In this document: piece by piece, positions 39,618-55,100 of the stretch | Layout: every line of letters begins with the position of its first letter | Position numbering within the stretch: position 1 is the first letter of the stretch | Origin: Symsagittifera roscoffensis | Lineage: Eukaryota; Xenacoelomorpha; Acoela; Convolutidae | NCBI RefSeq assembly: GCF_963678635.1 | Contig: NC_087067.1 | Location: 34,288,509 to 34,352,508 of the forward strand | Direction of reading: 5' to 3' | Length of the DNA stretch: 64,000 bases | Made by a program: the position numbers and the translations under genes | The notes under the pieces: generated by a model | What the model was told of the DNA's origin: nothing | The model's input: the letters and a program-made list of their open reading frames with translations, nothing else | The model's database searches: none

Positions 39618-42600
39618 AGTGTGTTTTTTGTTTCACTTTCGTCAACTGTGCTGCCTCGGTGTATATTGTTTAATTGAAGTTCTGAGACTTCCGTATTATC
39701 AATAGCAAAGGTTCTGAAATGATTTTGTTTGTAGATTGTACTTGATTGATTTGTCGTTGATGTTTTGGTGTATTACTTCTGTGCCTTTTATTTTTTTTCG
39801 ATTTGTTTATAGTGAATTTTTTGGTATGTTAACTGAAAAAAGATTCATAAAATTGTTTTATTTGTTTTAGTAGTTTTTTTTTTTTAATTCTAGAATTATC
39901 ACGGGATCTACTATTATAATCAATTTTAAACGGCCTGTTGTTTGGATGGTTTTGTGATCCATTGTTAGAGTAGTTTCATTTACGAGTATTCGAATTGTTT
40001 TGAGTGTGGTAGTTTGAAAATTTTCTTGAGCGATCATTTGAATAGTATCTATTCCGAGGAATTGAATGTTTGAATATTAGCGGTTCCGGTTATAGTTTGA
40101 GTGATTACCTATATTGGAGTTCGATCTAGATTAAAAGTTTCTGGGCTGCTTGTTTCGACTATTTGACCTCCAAATCAGTTTTGTGAATATTTTTGTGAGT
40201 TGCGGCAATCTGGTGATCTTCTGCTAAAATATTTAGAAAAAAGGGATTGTTATTTCTTAATACTATAGGTATGGGAGTAGTTTTCCTGAGCTGCTATTCT
40301 TTTGAAAGTTTTTGTTTGATAAACTCTGGATTTATTTGGTTCTTTTTAAATTGGTGGTCTATTTTAATTCTCTCGTTGTTTTAGTCTACACTCAGCAATG
40401 CTATATCCGTATCTGCGGCAATAATTTTAAAGTTTGTGTTATTTTCGGAGATGTTTAGATCTGAGTTTTTTTTTCTGCTAATTCGTTGTCGGAGTATTGA
40501 ATATAATTTATAGATGAAGCTGTTGTTTGAACAATTCTTAATTGTTTTATGTATAAATTTTCTGTTTCCTCCATTTTAATTGCGCTTTCAGCTTGTTCTA
40601 ATTTATCTAATTCGAAAGTTTCACTTTCGTCATCTGTGCTTCCACGGTGTATATTGTTTAATTGAAGTCCTGAAACTTCCGTTTTATCAAAACCTGGGGG
40701 GTCTGGATATGTTTTATTTGTAGATTGTACTTGACTGATTTGTCGTTGATGTTTTGGTGTACTACTTAAGTGCCTTTGATTTTTTCAATTTGTATTTTGT
40801 GAATTTTTTCGGTATGGTAACTAAAAATAGATTTATGAATTTGTTTTGGTAGCTTGTTTTTTCTAATTCTAGAATTAACACGGGATCTAATTTTATAACT
40901 GTTTTTGAACGGTCTGTTGTTTGGGTGGTTTTGTGATCTATTGTTAGAGTAGTTTCATTTACGAGTATTCGAATAGTTTTGAGTGTGGTAGTTTGAAAAT
41001 TTTCTTGAGCGATCATTTGAATAGTATCTATTCCGAGGGTTTGAATGTTTGAATATTAGCGGTTCCGGTTATAGTTTGAGTGATTACCTATATTGGAGTT
41101 CGATCTAGATTAAAAGTTTCTGGGCTGCTTGTTTCGACTATTTGACCTCCAAATCAGTTTTGTGAATATTTTTGTGAGTTGTGGCGATCTGGTGATCTTC
41201 TGCTAAAATATTTAGAAGAAAGGGATTGTTATTTTTTATTACTATAGGTATGGGAGTAGTTTTCCTGAGCTGCTATTCTTTTGAAAGTTTTTGTTTAATA
41301 AACTCTGGATTTTTTTGGTTCTTTTTAATTTGGTGGTCTATTTTAATTCTCTTGTTGATTTAGTCTACACTCAGCAATGCTATGTCCGTATCTGCGGCAA
41401 TAACTTTAAAGTTTGTGTTATTTTCGGAGATGTTTAGATCTGAGTTTTTTTTTCTGCTAATTCGTTGTCGGAGTATTGAATATAATTTATAGATGAAGCT
41501 GTTGTTTGAACAATTCTTACTTATTTTATGTATAAATTTTCTGTTTCCTCCAGTTTCATTGCGCTTTCAGCTTGTTCTAATTTATCTAATTCGAAAGTTT
41601 CACTTTCGTCATCTGTGCTTCCACGGTGTACATTGTTTAATTGAAGTTCTGAGACTTCCGTATTATCAATAGCAAAGGTTCTGAAATGATTTTGTTTGTA
41701 GATTGTACTTGATTGATTTGTCGTTGATGTTTTGGTGTATTACTTCTGTGCCTTTTATTTTTTTCGATTTGTTTATAGTGAATTTTTTGGTATGTTAACT
41801 GAAAAAAGATTCATAAAATTGTTTTATTTGTTTTAGTAGTTTTTTTTTTTAATTCTAGAATTATCACGGGATCTACTATTATAATCATTTTTAAACGGCC
41901 TGTTGTTTGGATGGTTTTGTGATCTATTGTTAGAGTAGTTTCATTTACGAGTATTCGAATTGTTTTGAGTGTGGTAGTTTGAAAATTTTCTTGAGCGATC
42001 ATTTGAATAGTATCTATTCCGAGGAATTGAATGTTTGAATATTAGCGGTTCCGGTTATAGTTTGAGTGATTACCTATATTGGAGTTCGATCTAGATTAAA
42101 AGTTTCTGGGCTGCTTGTTTCGACTATTTGACCTCCAAATCAGTTTTGTGAATATTTTTGTGAGTTGCGGCAATCTGGTGATCTTCTGCTAAAATATTTA
42201 GAAAAAAGGGATTGTTATTTCTTAATACTATCGGTATGGGAGTAGTTTTCCTGAGCTGCTATTCTTTTGAAAGTTTTTGTTTGATAAACTCTGGATTTAT
42301 TTGGTTCTTTTTAAATTGGTGGTCTATTTTAATTCTCTCGTTGTTTTAGTCTACACTCAGCAATGCTATATCCGTATCTGCGGCAATAATTTTAAAGTTT
42401 GTGTTATTTTCGGAGATGTTTAGATCTGAGTTTTTTTTTCTGCTAATTCGTTGTCGGAGTATTGAATATAATTTATAGATGAAGCTGTTGTTTGAACAAT
42501 TCTTAATTGTTTTATGTATAAATTTTCTGTTTCCTCCATTTTAATTGCGCTTTCAGCTTGTTCTAATTTATCTAATTCGAAAGTTTCACTTTCGTCATCT

Positions 42601-45000
42601 GTGCTTCCACGGTGTATATTGTTTAATTGAAGTCCTGAAACTTCCGTTTTATCAAAACCTGGGGGGTCTGGATATGTTTTATTTGTAGATTGTACTTGAC
42701 TGATTTGTCGTTGATGTTTTGGTGTACTACTTAAGTGCCTTTGATTTTTTCAATTTGTATTTTGTGAATTTTTTCGGTATGGTAACTAAAAATAGATTTA
42801 TGAATTTGTTTTGGTAGTTTGTTTTTTCTAATTCTAGAATTAACACGGGATCTAATTTTATAACTGTTTTTGAACGGTCTGTTGTTTGGGTGGTTTTGTG
42901 ATCTATTGTTAGAGTAGTTTCATTTACGAGTATTCGAATAGTTTTGAGTGTGGTAGTTTGAAAATTTTCTTGAGCGATCATTTGAATAGTATCTATTCCG
43001 AGGGTTTGAATGTTTGAATATTAGCGGTTCCGGTTATAGTTTGAGTGATTACCTATATTGGAGTTCGATCTAGATTAAAAGTTTCTGGGCTGCTTGTTTC
43101 GACTATTTGACCTCCAAATCAGTTTTGTGAATATTTTTGTGAGTTGTGGCGATCTGGTGATCTTCTGCTAAAATATTTAGAAGAAAGGGATTGTTATTTT
43201 TTATTACTATAGGTATGGGAGTAGTTTTCCTGAGCTGCTATTCTTTTGAAAGTTTTTGTTTAATAAACTCTGGATTTTTTTGGTTCTGTTTAATTTGGTG
43301 GTCTATTTTAATTCTCTTGTTGATTTAGTCTACACTCAGCAATGCTATGTCCGTATCTGCGGCAATAACTTTAAAGTTTGTGTTATTTTCGGAGATGTTT
43401 AGATCTGAGTTTTTTTTTCTGCTAATTCGTTGTCGGAGTATTGAATATAATTTATAGATGAAGCTGTTGTTTGAACAATTCTTACTTATTTTATGTATAA
43501 ATTTTCTGTTTCCTCCAGTTTCATTGCGCTTTCAGCTTGTTCTAATTTATCTAATTCGAAAGTTTCACTTTCGTCATCTGTGCTTCCACGGTGTACATTG
43601 TTTAATTGAAGTTCTGAGACTTCCGTATTATCAATAGCAAAGGTTCTGAAATGATTTTGTTTGTAGATTGTACTTGATTGATTTGTCGTTGATGTTTTGG
43701 TGTATTACTTCTGTGCCTTTTATTTTTTTTGATTTGTTTATAGTGAATTTTTTGGTATGTTAACTGAAAAAAGATTCATAAAATTGTTTTATTTGTTTTA
43801 GTAGTTTTTTTTTTTAATTCTAGAATTATCACGGGATCTACTATTATAATCATTTTTAAACGGCCTGTTGTTTGGATGGTTTTGTGATCTATTGTTAGAG
43901 TAGTTTCATTTACGAGTATTCGAATTGTTTTGAGTGTGGTAGTTTGAAAATTTTCTTGAGCGATCATTTGAATAGTATCTATTCCGAGGAATTGAATGTT
44001 TGAATATTAGCGGTTCCGGTTATAGTTTGAGTGATTACCTATATTGGAGTTCGATCTAGATTAAAAGTTTCTGGGCTGCTTGTTTCGACTATTTGACCTC
44101 CAAATCAGTTTTGTGAATATTTTTGTGAGTTGCGGCAATCTGGTGATCTTCTGCTAAAATATTTAGAAAAAAGGAATTGTTATTTCTTAATACTATAGGT
44201 ATGGGAGTAGTTTTCCTGAGCTGCTATTCTTTTGAAAGTTTTTGTTTGATAAACTCTGGATTTATTTGGTTCTTTTTAAATTGGTGGTCTATTTTAATTC
44301 TCTCGTTGTTTTAGTCTACACTCAGCAATGCTATATCCGTATCTGCGGCAATAATTTTAAAGTTTGTGTTATTTTCGGAGATGTTTAGATCTGAGTTTTT
44401 TTTTCTGCTAATTCGTTGTCGGAGTATTGAATATAATTTATAGATGAAGCTGTTGTTTGAACAATTCTTAATTGTTTTATGTATAAATTTTCTGTTTCCT
44501 CCAGTTTCATTGCGCTTTCAGCTTGTTCTAATTTATCTAATTCGAAAGTTTCACTTTCGTCATCTGTGCTTCCACGGTGTATATTTTTTAATTGAAGTCC
44601 TGAAACTTCCGTTTTATCAAAACCTGGGGGGTCTGGATATGTTTTATTTGTAGATTGTACTTGACTGATTTGTCGTTGATGTTTTGGTGTACTACTTAAG
44701 TGCCTTTGATTTTTTCAATTTGTATTTTGTGAATTTTTTCGGTATGGTAACTAAAAATAGATTTATGAATTTGTTTTGGTAGTTTGTTTTTTCTAATTCT
44801 AGAATTAACACGGGATCTAATTTTATAACTATTTTTGAACGGTCTGTTGTTTGGGTGGTTTTGTGATCTATTGTTAGAGTAGTTTCATTTACGAGTATTC
44901 GAATAGTTTTGAGTGTGGTAGTTTGAAAATTTTCTTGAGCGATCATTTGAATAGTATCTATTCCGAGGGTTTGAATGTTTGAATATTAGCGGTTCCGGTT
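39618..45000 (-). repeat. Dimeric higher-order block of the satellite
   Basis: Two monomer types alternate: one with cggcctgttgtttggatgg and a T-run before it (landmarks 40031, 42002, 43967), the other with cggtctgttgtttgggtgg (41016, 42981, 44946). Same-type landmarks are 1965-1971 bp apart and those repeats are nearly identical, for example 40762-41016 and 42727-42981. Confidence 0.8.
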
Positions 45001-48000
45001 ATAGTTTGAGTGATTACCTATATTGGATTTCGATCTAGATTAAAAGTTTCTGGGCTGCTTGTTTCGACTATTTGACCTCCAAATCAGTTTTGTGAATATT
45101 TTTGTGAGTTGTGGCGATCTGGTGATCTTCTGCTAAAATATTTAGAAGAAAGGGATTGTTATTTTTTATTACTATAGGTATGGGAGTAGTTTTCCTGAGC
45201 TGCTATTCTTTTGAAAGTTTTTGTTTAATAAACTCTGGATTTTTTTGGTTCTTTTTAATTTGGTGGTCTATTTTAATTCTCTTGTTGATTTAGTCTACAC
45301 TCAGCAATGCTATGTCCGTATCTGCGGCAATAACTTTAAAGTTTGTGTTATTTTCGGAGATGTTTAGATCTGAGTTTTTTTTTCTGCTAATTCGTTGTCG
45401 GAGTATTGAATATAATTTATAGATGAAGCTGTTGTTTGAACAATTCTTACTTATTTTATGTATAAATTTTCCGTTTCCTCCAGTTTCATTGCGCTTTCAG
45501 CTTGTTCTAATTTATCTAATTCGAAAGTTTCACTTTCGTCATCTGTGCTTCCACGGTGTACATTGTTTAATTGAAGTCCTAAAACTTCCGTCTTATCAAT
45601 ACCTGGAGGGTCTGGATATGTTTTATTTGTAGATTGTACTTGATTGATTTGTCGTTGATGTTTTGGTGTACTACTTAAGTGCCTTTGATTTTTTCAATTT
45701 GTATTTTGTGAATTTTTTCGGTATGGTAACTAAAAATAGATTCATGAATTTGTTTTGGTAGTTTGTTTTTTCTAATTCTAGAATTAACACGGGATCTAAT
45801 TTTATAACTATTTTTGAACGGTCTGTTGTTTGGGTGGTTTTGTGATCTATTGTTAGAGTAGTTTCATTTACGAGTATTCGAAAAGTTTTGAGTATGGTAG
45901 TTTGAAAATTTTCTTGAGCGATCATTTGAATAGTATCTATTCCGAGGGTTTGAATGTTTGAATACTAGCGGTTCCGGTTATAGTTTGAGTGATTACCTAT
46001 ATTGGAGTTCGATCTAGATTAAAAGTTTCTGGGCTGCTTGGTTCGACTATTTGACCTCCAAATCAGTTTTGTGAATATTTTTGTGAGTTGCGGCGATCTG
46101 GTGATCTTCTGCTAAAAAATTTAGAAGAAAGGGATTGTTATTTTATATTACTATAGGTATGGGAGTAGTTTTCCTGAGCTGCTATTCTTTTGAAAGTTTT
46201 TGTTTGATAAACTCTGGATTTATTTGGTTCTTTTTAATTTGGTGGTATATTTTAATTCTCTTGTTGATTTAGTCTACACTCAGCAATGCTATGTCCGTAT
46301 CTGCGGCAATAACTTTAAAGTTTGTGTTTTTTTCGGAGATGTTTAGATCTGAGTTTTTTTTTCTGCTAATTCGTTGTCGGAGTATTGAATATAATTTATA
46401 GATGAAGCTGTTGTTTGAACAATTCTTACTTATTTTATGTATAAATTTTCTGTTTCCTCCAGTTTCATTGCGCCTTCAGCTTGTTATAATTTATCTAATT
46501 CGAAAGTTTCACTTTCGTTATCTGTGCTTCCACGGTGTACATTGTTTAATTGAAGTCCTGAAACTTCCGTTTTATCAATACCTGGAGGGTCTGGATATGT
46601 TTTATTTGTAGATTGTACTTGATTAATTTGTCGTTGATGTTTTGGTGTACTACTTAAGTGCCTTTGATTTTTTCAATTTGAATTTTGTGAATTTTTTCGG
46701 TATGGTAACTAAAAATAGATTCATGAATTTGTTTTGGTAGTTTGTTTTTTCTAATTCTAGAATTCACACGGGATCTAATTTTATAACTATTTTTGAACGG
46801 TCTGTTGTTTGGGTGGTTTTGTGATCTATTGTTAGAGTAGTTTCATTTACGAGTATTCGAATAGTTTTGAGTATGGTAGTTTGAAAATTTTCTTGAGCGA
46901 TCATTTGAATAGTATCTATTCCGAGGGTTTGAATGTTTGAATATTAGCGGTTCTGGTTATAGTTTGAGTGATTACCTATATTGGAGTTCGATCTAGATTA
47001 AAAGATTCTGGGCTGCTTGGTTCGACTATTTGACCTCCAAATCAGTTTTGTGAATATTTTTGTGAGTTGCGGCGATCTGGTGATCTTCTGCTAAAATATT
47101 TAGAAGAAAGGGATTGTTATTTTTTATTACTATAGGTATGGGAGTAGTTTTCCTGAGCTGCTATTCTTTTGAAAGTTTTTGTTTGATAAACTCTGGATTT
47201 ATTTGGTTCTTTTTAATTTGGTGGTATATTTTAATTCTCTTGTTGATTTAGTCTACACTCAGCAATGCTATGTCCTAATCTGCAGCAATAACTTTAAAGT
47301 TTGGGCTATTTTCGTAGATGTTTAGATCTGAGTATTTTTTTTCTGCAAATTTGTTGTCGGAGTATTGAATATATTTTATAGATGAAGCAGTTGTTTGAAC
47401 ATTTCTTACTTATTTTATGTATAAATTTTCTGTTTTCTCCAGTTTCATTGCGCTTTCAGCTTGTTCTAATTTATCTAATTCGAAAGTTTCACTTTCGTCA
47501 TCTGTGCTTCCACGGTGTATATTGTTTAGTTGAAGTTCTGAAACTTCCGTTTTATCAATACCTGGGGGGTCTGGAAATGTTTTATTTGTAGATTGTACTT
47601 GATTGATTTGTCGTTGATGTTTTGGTGTACTACTTAAGTGCCTTTGATTTTTTCGATTTCTCTACTGTGAGTTTTTCGGTATGTTAACTGAAAAAAGATT
47701 CGTAAATATGTTTGCTCGTTTGTTTTTTCTTATTCTAGAATTTTCACGGGATCTACTATTATAATTATTTTTAAACGGTCTGCTGTTTGGATGGTTTTGT
47801 GATCTATTGTTAGAGTAGTTTCATTTACGAGTATTCGGATTGTTTTGAGTGTGGTAGTTTGAAAGTTTTCTTGAGCGATCATTCGAACAGTATCTTTTCC
47901 GAGGGTTTGAATGTTTGAATATTAGCGGTTCCGGTTATAGTTTGAGTGATTACCTATATTGGAGTTCGATCTAGATTAAAAGTTTCTGGGCTGCTTGTTT

Positions 48001-51000
48001 CGACTATTTGACCTCCAAATCAGTTTTGTGAATATTTTTGTGAGTTGCGGCGATCTGGTGATCTTCTGCTAAAATATTTAGAAGAAAGGGATTGTTATTT
48101 TTTATAACTATAGGTATGGGAGTAGTTTTCCTGAGCTGCTATTCTTTTGAAAGTTTTTGTTTGATAAACTCTGGATTTATTTGGTTCTTTTTAATTTGGT
48201 GGTATATTTTAATTCTCTTGTTGATTTAGTCTACACTCAGCAATGCTATGTCCGTATCTGCGGCAATAACTTTAAAGTTTGGGCTATTTTCGTAGATGTT
48301 TAGATCTGAGTATTTTTTTTCTGCAAATTCGTTGTCGGAGTATTGAATATATTTTATAGATGAAGCAGTTGTTTGAACATTTCTTACTTATTTTATGTAT
48401 AAATTTTCTGTTTTCTCCAGTTTCATTGCGCTTTCAGCTTGTTCTAATTTATCTAATTCGAAAGTTTCACTTTCGTCATCTGTGCTTCCACGGTGTATAT
48501 TGTTTAGTTGAAGTTCTGAAACTTCCGTTTTATCAATACCTGGGGGGTCTGGAAATGTTTTATTTGTAGATTGTACTTGATTGATTTGTCGTTGATGTTT
48601 TGGTGTACTACTTAAATGCCTTTGATTTTTTCGATTTCTCTACTGTGAATTTTTCGGTATGTTAACTGAAAAAAGATTCGTAAATATGTTTGGTCGTTTG
48701 TTTTTTCTAATTCTAGAATTTTCACGGGATCTACTATTATAATTATTTTTAAACGGTCTGCTGTTTGGATGGTTTTGTGATCTATTGTTAGAGTAGTTTC
48801 ATTTACGAGTATTCGGATTGTTTTGAGTGTGGTAGTTTGAAAGTTTTCTTGAGAGATCATTTGAACAGTATCTTTTCCGAGGGTTTGAATGTTTGAATAT
48901 TAGCGGTTCCGGTTATAGTTTGAGTGATTACCTATATTGGAGTTCGATCTAGATTAAAAGTTTCTGGGCTGCTTGTTTCGACTATTTGACCTCCAAATCA
49001 GTTTTGTGAATATTTTTGTGAGTTGCGGCGATCTGGTGATCTTCTGCTAAAATATTTAGAAAAAAGGGATTGTTATTTTTTATTACTATAGGTATGGGAG
49101 TAGTTTTCCTGAGCTGCTATTCTTTTGAAAGTTTTTGTTTGATAAACTCTGGATTTATTTGGTTCTTTTTAATTTGGTGGTATATTTTAATTCTCTTGTT
49201 GATTTAGTCTACACTCAGCAATGCTATGTCCGTATCTGCGGCAATAACTTTAAAGTTTGGGCTATTTTTGTAAATGTTTAGATCTGAGTATTTTTTTTCT
49301 GCAAATTCGTTGTCGGAGTATTGAATATATTTTATAGATGAAGCTGTTGTTTGAACATTTCTTACTTATTTTATGTATAAATTTTCTGTTTCCTCCAGTT
49401 TCATTGCGCTTTCAGCTTGTTCTAATTTATCTAATTCGAAAATTTCACTTTCGTCATCTCTGCTTCCACGGTGTATTTTGTTTAATTGAAGTTCTGAAAC
49501 TTCCGTTTTATCAATACCTGGGGGGTCTGAAATGTTTTATTTATAGATTGTACTTGATTGATTTGTCGTTGATGTTTTGGTGTACTACTTAAGTGCCTTT
49601 GGTTTTTTCGATTTCTTTACTGTGAATTTTTTGGTATGTTAACTGAAAAAAGATTCGTAAATATGTTTTAGTAGTTTGTTTTTTCTAATTCTAGAATTAT
49701 CACGGGATCTACTGTTATAATTATTTTTAAACGGTCTGTTGTTTGGATGGTTTAGTGATCTATTGCTAGAGTAGTTTCATCTACGAGTATTCGGATTGTT
49801 TTGAGTGTGGTAGTTTGAAAATCTTCTTGAGCGGTCATTTGAATAGTATCTATTCCGAGGGTTTGAATGTTTGAATATTAGCGGTTCCGCTTATAGTTTG
49901 AGTGATTACCTATATTGGAGTTCGATCTAGATTAAAAGTTTCTGGGCTGCTTGTTTCGACTATTTGACCTCCAAATTAGTTTTGTGAATTTTTTTGTGAG
50001 TTGCGGCGATCTGGTGATCTTCTGCTAAAATATTTAGAAAAAAAGGGATTGTTATTTTTTATTACTATAGGTGTGGGAGTAGTTTTCCTGAGCTGCTATT
50101 CTTTTGAAAGTTTTTGTTTGATAAACTCTGGATTTATTTGGTTCTTTTTAATTTGGTGGTCTATATTAAATGTCTTGTTGATTTAGTCTACACTCTGCAA
50201 TGCTATGTCCGTATCTGCGGCAATAACTTTAAAGTTTGGGTTATTTTCGTAGATGTTTAGATCTGATTATTTTTTTTCTCTAAATTCGTTGTCGGAGTAT
50301 TGAATATATTTTATAGATGAAGCTGTTGTTTGAACATTTCTTACTTATTTTATGTATAAATTTTCTGTTTCCTCCAGTTTCATTGCGCTTTCAGCTTGTT
50401 CTAATTTATCTAATTCGAAAAGTTCACTTTCGTCATCTCTGCTTCCACGGTGTATTTTGTTTATTTGAAGTTCTGAAACTTCCGTTTTATCAATACCTGG
50501 GGGGTCTGAAATGTTTTATTTATAGATTGTACTTGATTGATTTGTCGTTGATGTTTTGGTGTACTACTTAAGTGCCTTTGGTTTTTTCGATTTCTTTACT
50601 GTGAATTTTTTGGTATGTTAACTGAAAAAAGATTCGTAAATATGTTTTAGTAGTTTGTTTTTTCTAATTCTAGAATTATCACGGGATCTACTGTTATAAT
50701 TATTTTTAAACGGTCTGTTGTTTGGATGGTTTAGTGATCTATTGCTAGAGTAGTTTCATCTACGAGTATTCGGATTGTTTTGAGTGTGGTAGTTTGAAAA
50801 TCTTCTTGAGCGGTCATTTGAATAGTATCTATTCCGAGGGTTTGAATGTTTGAATATTAGCGGTTCCGCTTATAGTTTGAGTAATTACCTATATTGGAGT
50901 TCGATCTAGATTAAAAGTTTCTGGGCTGCTTGTTTCGACTATTTGACCTCCAAATTAGTTTTGTGAATTTTTTTGTGAGTTGCGGCGATCTGGTGATCTT

Positions 51001-52189
51001 CTGCTAAAATATTTAGAAAAAAAGGGATTGTTATTTTTTATTACTATAGGTGTGGGAGTAGTTTTCCTGAGCTGCTATTCTTTTGAAAGTTTTTGTTTGA
51101 TAAACTCTGGATTTATTTGGTTCTTTTTAATTTGGTGGTCTATTTTAAATGTCTTGTTGATTTAGTCTACACTCAGCAATGCTATGTCCGTATCTGCGGC
51201 AATAACTTTAAAGTTTGGGTTATTTTCGTAGATGTTTAGATCTGATTATTTTTTTCCTCTAAATTCGTTGTCGGAGTATTGAATATATTTTATCGATGAA
51301 GCTGTTGTTTGAACATTTCTTACTTATTTTATGGATAAATTTTCTGCTTCCTCCAGTTTCATTGCGCTTTCAGCTTGTTCTAATTTATCTAATTCGAAAG
51401 TTTCACTTTCGTCATCTGTGCTTCCACGGTGTATATTGTTTAATTGAAGTTCTGAAACTTCCGTTTTATCAATACCTGGGGGGTCTGGAAATGTTTTATT
51501 TGTAGATTGTACTTGATTGATTTGTCGTTGATGTTTTGGTTTACTACTTAAGTGCCTTTGATTTTTTCGATTTCTTTACTTTGAATTTTTGGGTATGTTA
51601 ACTGAAAAAAGATTCGTAAATATGTTTGGTAGTTTGTTTTTTATAATTCTAGAATTATCACGGGATCTACTATTAAAATTATTTTTAAACGTTTTGTTGT
51701 TTGGATGGTTTTGTGATCTATTGTTAGAGCAGTTTCATTTACGAGTATTCGGATTATTTTGAGTGTGGTAGTTTGAAAATTTTCTTGAGCGATCATTTGA
51801 ATAGTATCTATTCCGAGGGTTTGAATGTTTGAATATAAGCGGTTCCGGTTATAGTTTGAGTGATTACCTATATTGGAGTTCGATCTAGATTAAAAGTTTC
51901 TGGGCTGCTTGTTTCGACTTTTTGACCTCCAAATCAGTTTTGTGAATATTTTTGTGAGTTGCGGCGATCTGGTGATCTTCTGCTAAAATATTTAGAAGAA
52001 AGGGATTGTTATTTTTTATTACTTTAGGTATGGGAGTAGTTTTCCTGAGCTGCTAATTTTTTGAAAGTTTTTGTTTGATAAACTCTGAATTTATTTGGTT
52101 CTTTTTAATTTGGTGGTCTATTTTAATTCTCTTGTTGATTTAGTCTACACTCAGCAATGCTATGTCCGTATCTGCGGCAATAACTTTAA

Positions 52190-55100
52190 AGTTTGGGTTA
52201 TTTTCGTAGATGTTTAGATCTGAGTATTTTTTTTCTGCAAATTCGTTGTCGGATTATTGAATATATTTTACAGATGAAGCTGTTGTTTGATTTTTTCTTA
52301 CTTAATTTATGCATAAATTTTCTGTTTCCTCCAGTTTCATTGCGCTTTCAGCTTGTTCTAATTTATCTAATTCGAAAGTTTCACTTTCGTCATCTGTGCT
52401 TCCACGCTGTATATTGTTTAATTGGAGTTCTGAAACTTCCGTTTTATCAATACCTGGGGGGTCTGGATATGTTTTATTTGTAGATTGTACTTGATTGATT
52501 TGTCGTTGATGTTTTGGTGTACTACTTAAGTGCCTTTGATTTTTTTGATTTCTTTACTGGTAATTTTTCGGTATGTTAACTGAAAAAAGATTCGTAAATA
52601 TGTTTGGTAGTTTGTTTTTTCTAATTCTAGAATTATCACGGGATCTACTATTATAATTATTTTTAAACGGTCTGTTGTTTGGATGGTTTTGTGATCTATT
52701 GTTAGAGTAGTTTCATTTACGAGTATTCGGATTGTTTTGAGTGTGGTAGTTTGAAAATTTTCTTGAGCGATCATTTGAATAGTATCTATTCCGAGGGTTT
52801 GAATGTTTGAATATTAGCGGTTCCGGCTATAGTTTGAGTGATTACCTATATTGGAGTTCGATCTAAATTAAAAATTTCTGGGCTGCTTGTTTCGACTATT
52901 TGACCCCCAAATCAGTTTTGTGAATGTTTTTGTGAGTTGCGGCGATCTGGTGAGTTTCTGCTAAAATATTTAGGAGAAAGGGATTGTTATTTTTTATTAC
53001 TATAGATTTGGGAGTAGTTTTCCTGAGCTGCTAATCTTTTGAAAGTTTTTGTTTGATAAACTCTGGATTTATTTGGTTCTTTTTAATTTCGTGGTCTATT
53101 TTAATTCTCTTGTTGATTTAGTCTACACTCAGCAATGCTATGTCCGTATCTGCGGCAATAACTTTAAAGTTTGGGTTTTTTTCGTAGATGTTTAGATCTG
53201 AGTATTTTTTTTCTGCAAATTCGTTGTCGGATTATTGAATATATTTTACAGATGAAGCTGTTGTTTGATTTTTTCTTACTTATTTTATGCATAAATTTTC
53301 TGTTTCCTCCAGTTTCATTGCGCTTTCAGCTTGTTCTAATTTATCTAATTCGAAAGTTTCACTTTCGTCATCTGTGCTTCCACGCTGTATATTGTTTAAT
53401 TGGAGTTCTGAAACTTCCGTTTTATCAATACCTGGGGGGTCTGGATATGTTTTATTTGTAGATTGTACTTGATTGATTTGTCGTTGATGTTTTGGTGTAC
53501 TACTTAAGTGCCTTTGATTTTTTTGATTTCTTTACTGGTAATTTTTCGGTATGTTAACTGAAAAAAGATTCGTAAATATGTTTGGTAGTTTGTTTTTTCT
53601 AATTCTAGAATTATCACGGGATCTACTATTATAATTATTTTTAAACGGTCTGTTGTTTGGATGGTTTTGTGATCTATTGTTAGAGTAGTTTCATTTACGA
53701 GTATTCGGATTGTTTTGAGTGTGGTAGTTTGAAAATTTTCTTGAGCGATCATTTGAATAGTATCTCTTCCGAGGGTTTGAATGTTTGAATATTAGCGGTT
53801 CCGGCTATAGTTTGAGTGATTACCTATATTGGAGTTCGATCTAAATTAAAAATTTCTGGGCTGCTTGTTTCGACTATTTGACCCCCAAATCAGTTTTGTG
53901 AATTTTTTTGTGAGTTGCGGCGATCTGGTGAGTTTCTGCTAAAATATTTAGGAGAAAGGGATTGTTATTTTTTATTACTATAGATTTGGGAGTAGTTTTC
54001 CTGAGCTGCTAATCTTTTGAAAGTTTTTGTTTGATAAACTCTGGATTTATTTGGTTCTTTTTAATTTGGTGGTCTATTTTAATTCTCTTGTTGATTTAGT
54101 CTACACTCAGCAATGCTATGTCCGTATCTGCGGCAATAACTTTAAAGTTTGGGTTATTTTCGTAGATGTTTAGATCTGAGTATTTTTTTTCTGCAAATTC
54201 GTTGTCGGAGTATTGAATATATTTTATAGATGAAGCTGTTGTTTGATTTTTTCTTACTTAATTTATGCATAAATTTTCTGTTTCCTCCAGTTTCATTGCG
54301 CTTTCAGCTTGTTCTAATTTATCTAATTCGAAAGTTTCACTTTCGTCATCTGTGCTTCCACGCTGTATATTGTTTAATTGGAGTTCTGAAACTTCCGTTT
54401 TATCAATACCTGGGGGGTCTGGATATGTTTTATTTGTAGATTGTACTTGATTGATTTGTCGTTGATGTTTTGGTGTACTACTTAAGTGCCTTTGATTTTT
54501 TTGATTTCTTTACTGGTAATTTTTCGGTATGTTAACTGAAAAAAGATTCGTAAATATGTTTGGTAGTTTGTTTTTTCTAATTCTAGAATTATCACGGGAT
54601 CTACTATTATAATTATTTTTAAACGGTCTGTTGTTTGGATGGTTTTGTGATCTATTGTTAGAGTAGTTTCATTTACGAGTATTCGGATTGTTTTGAGTGT
54701 GGTAGTTTGAAAATTTTCTTGAGCGATCATTTGAATAGTATCTATTCCGAGGGTTTGAATGTTTGAATATTAGCGGTTCCGGCTATAGTTTGAGTGATTA
54801 CCTATATTGGAGTTCGATCTAAATTAAAAATTTCTGGGCTGCTTGTTTCGACTATTTGACCCCCAAATCAGTTTTGTGAATGTTTTTGTGAGTTGCGGCG
54901 ATCTGGTGAGTTTCTGCTAAAATATTTAGGAGAAAGGGATTGTTATTTTTTATTACTATAGATTTGGGAGTAGTTTTCCTGAGCTGCTAATTTTTTGAAA
55001 GTTTTTGTTTGATAAACTCTGAATTTATTTGGTTCTTTTTAATTTGGTGGTCTATTTTAATTCTCTTGTTGATTTAGTCTACACTCAGCAATGCTATGTC

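Noticed and set aside
39880-39900. Heat-shock-element-like TTCTAGAA as evidence of a stress-induced satellite
   Set aside because: Kept only as a low-interest observation: an eight-base dyad is too weak, and no third GAA/TTC unit in correct spacing is seen.
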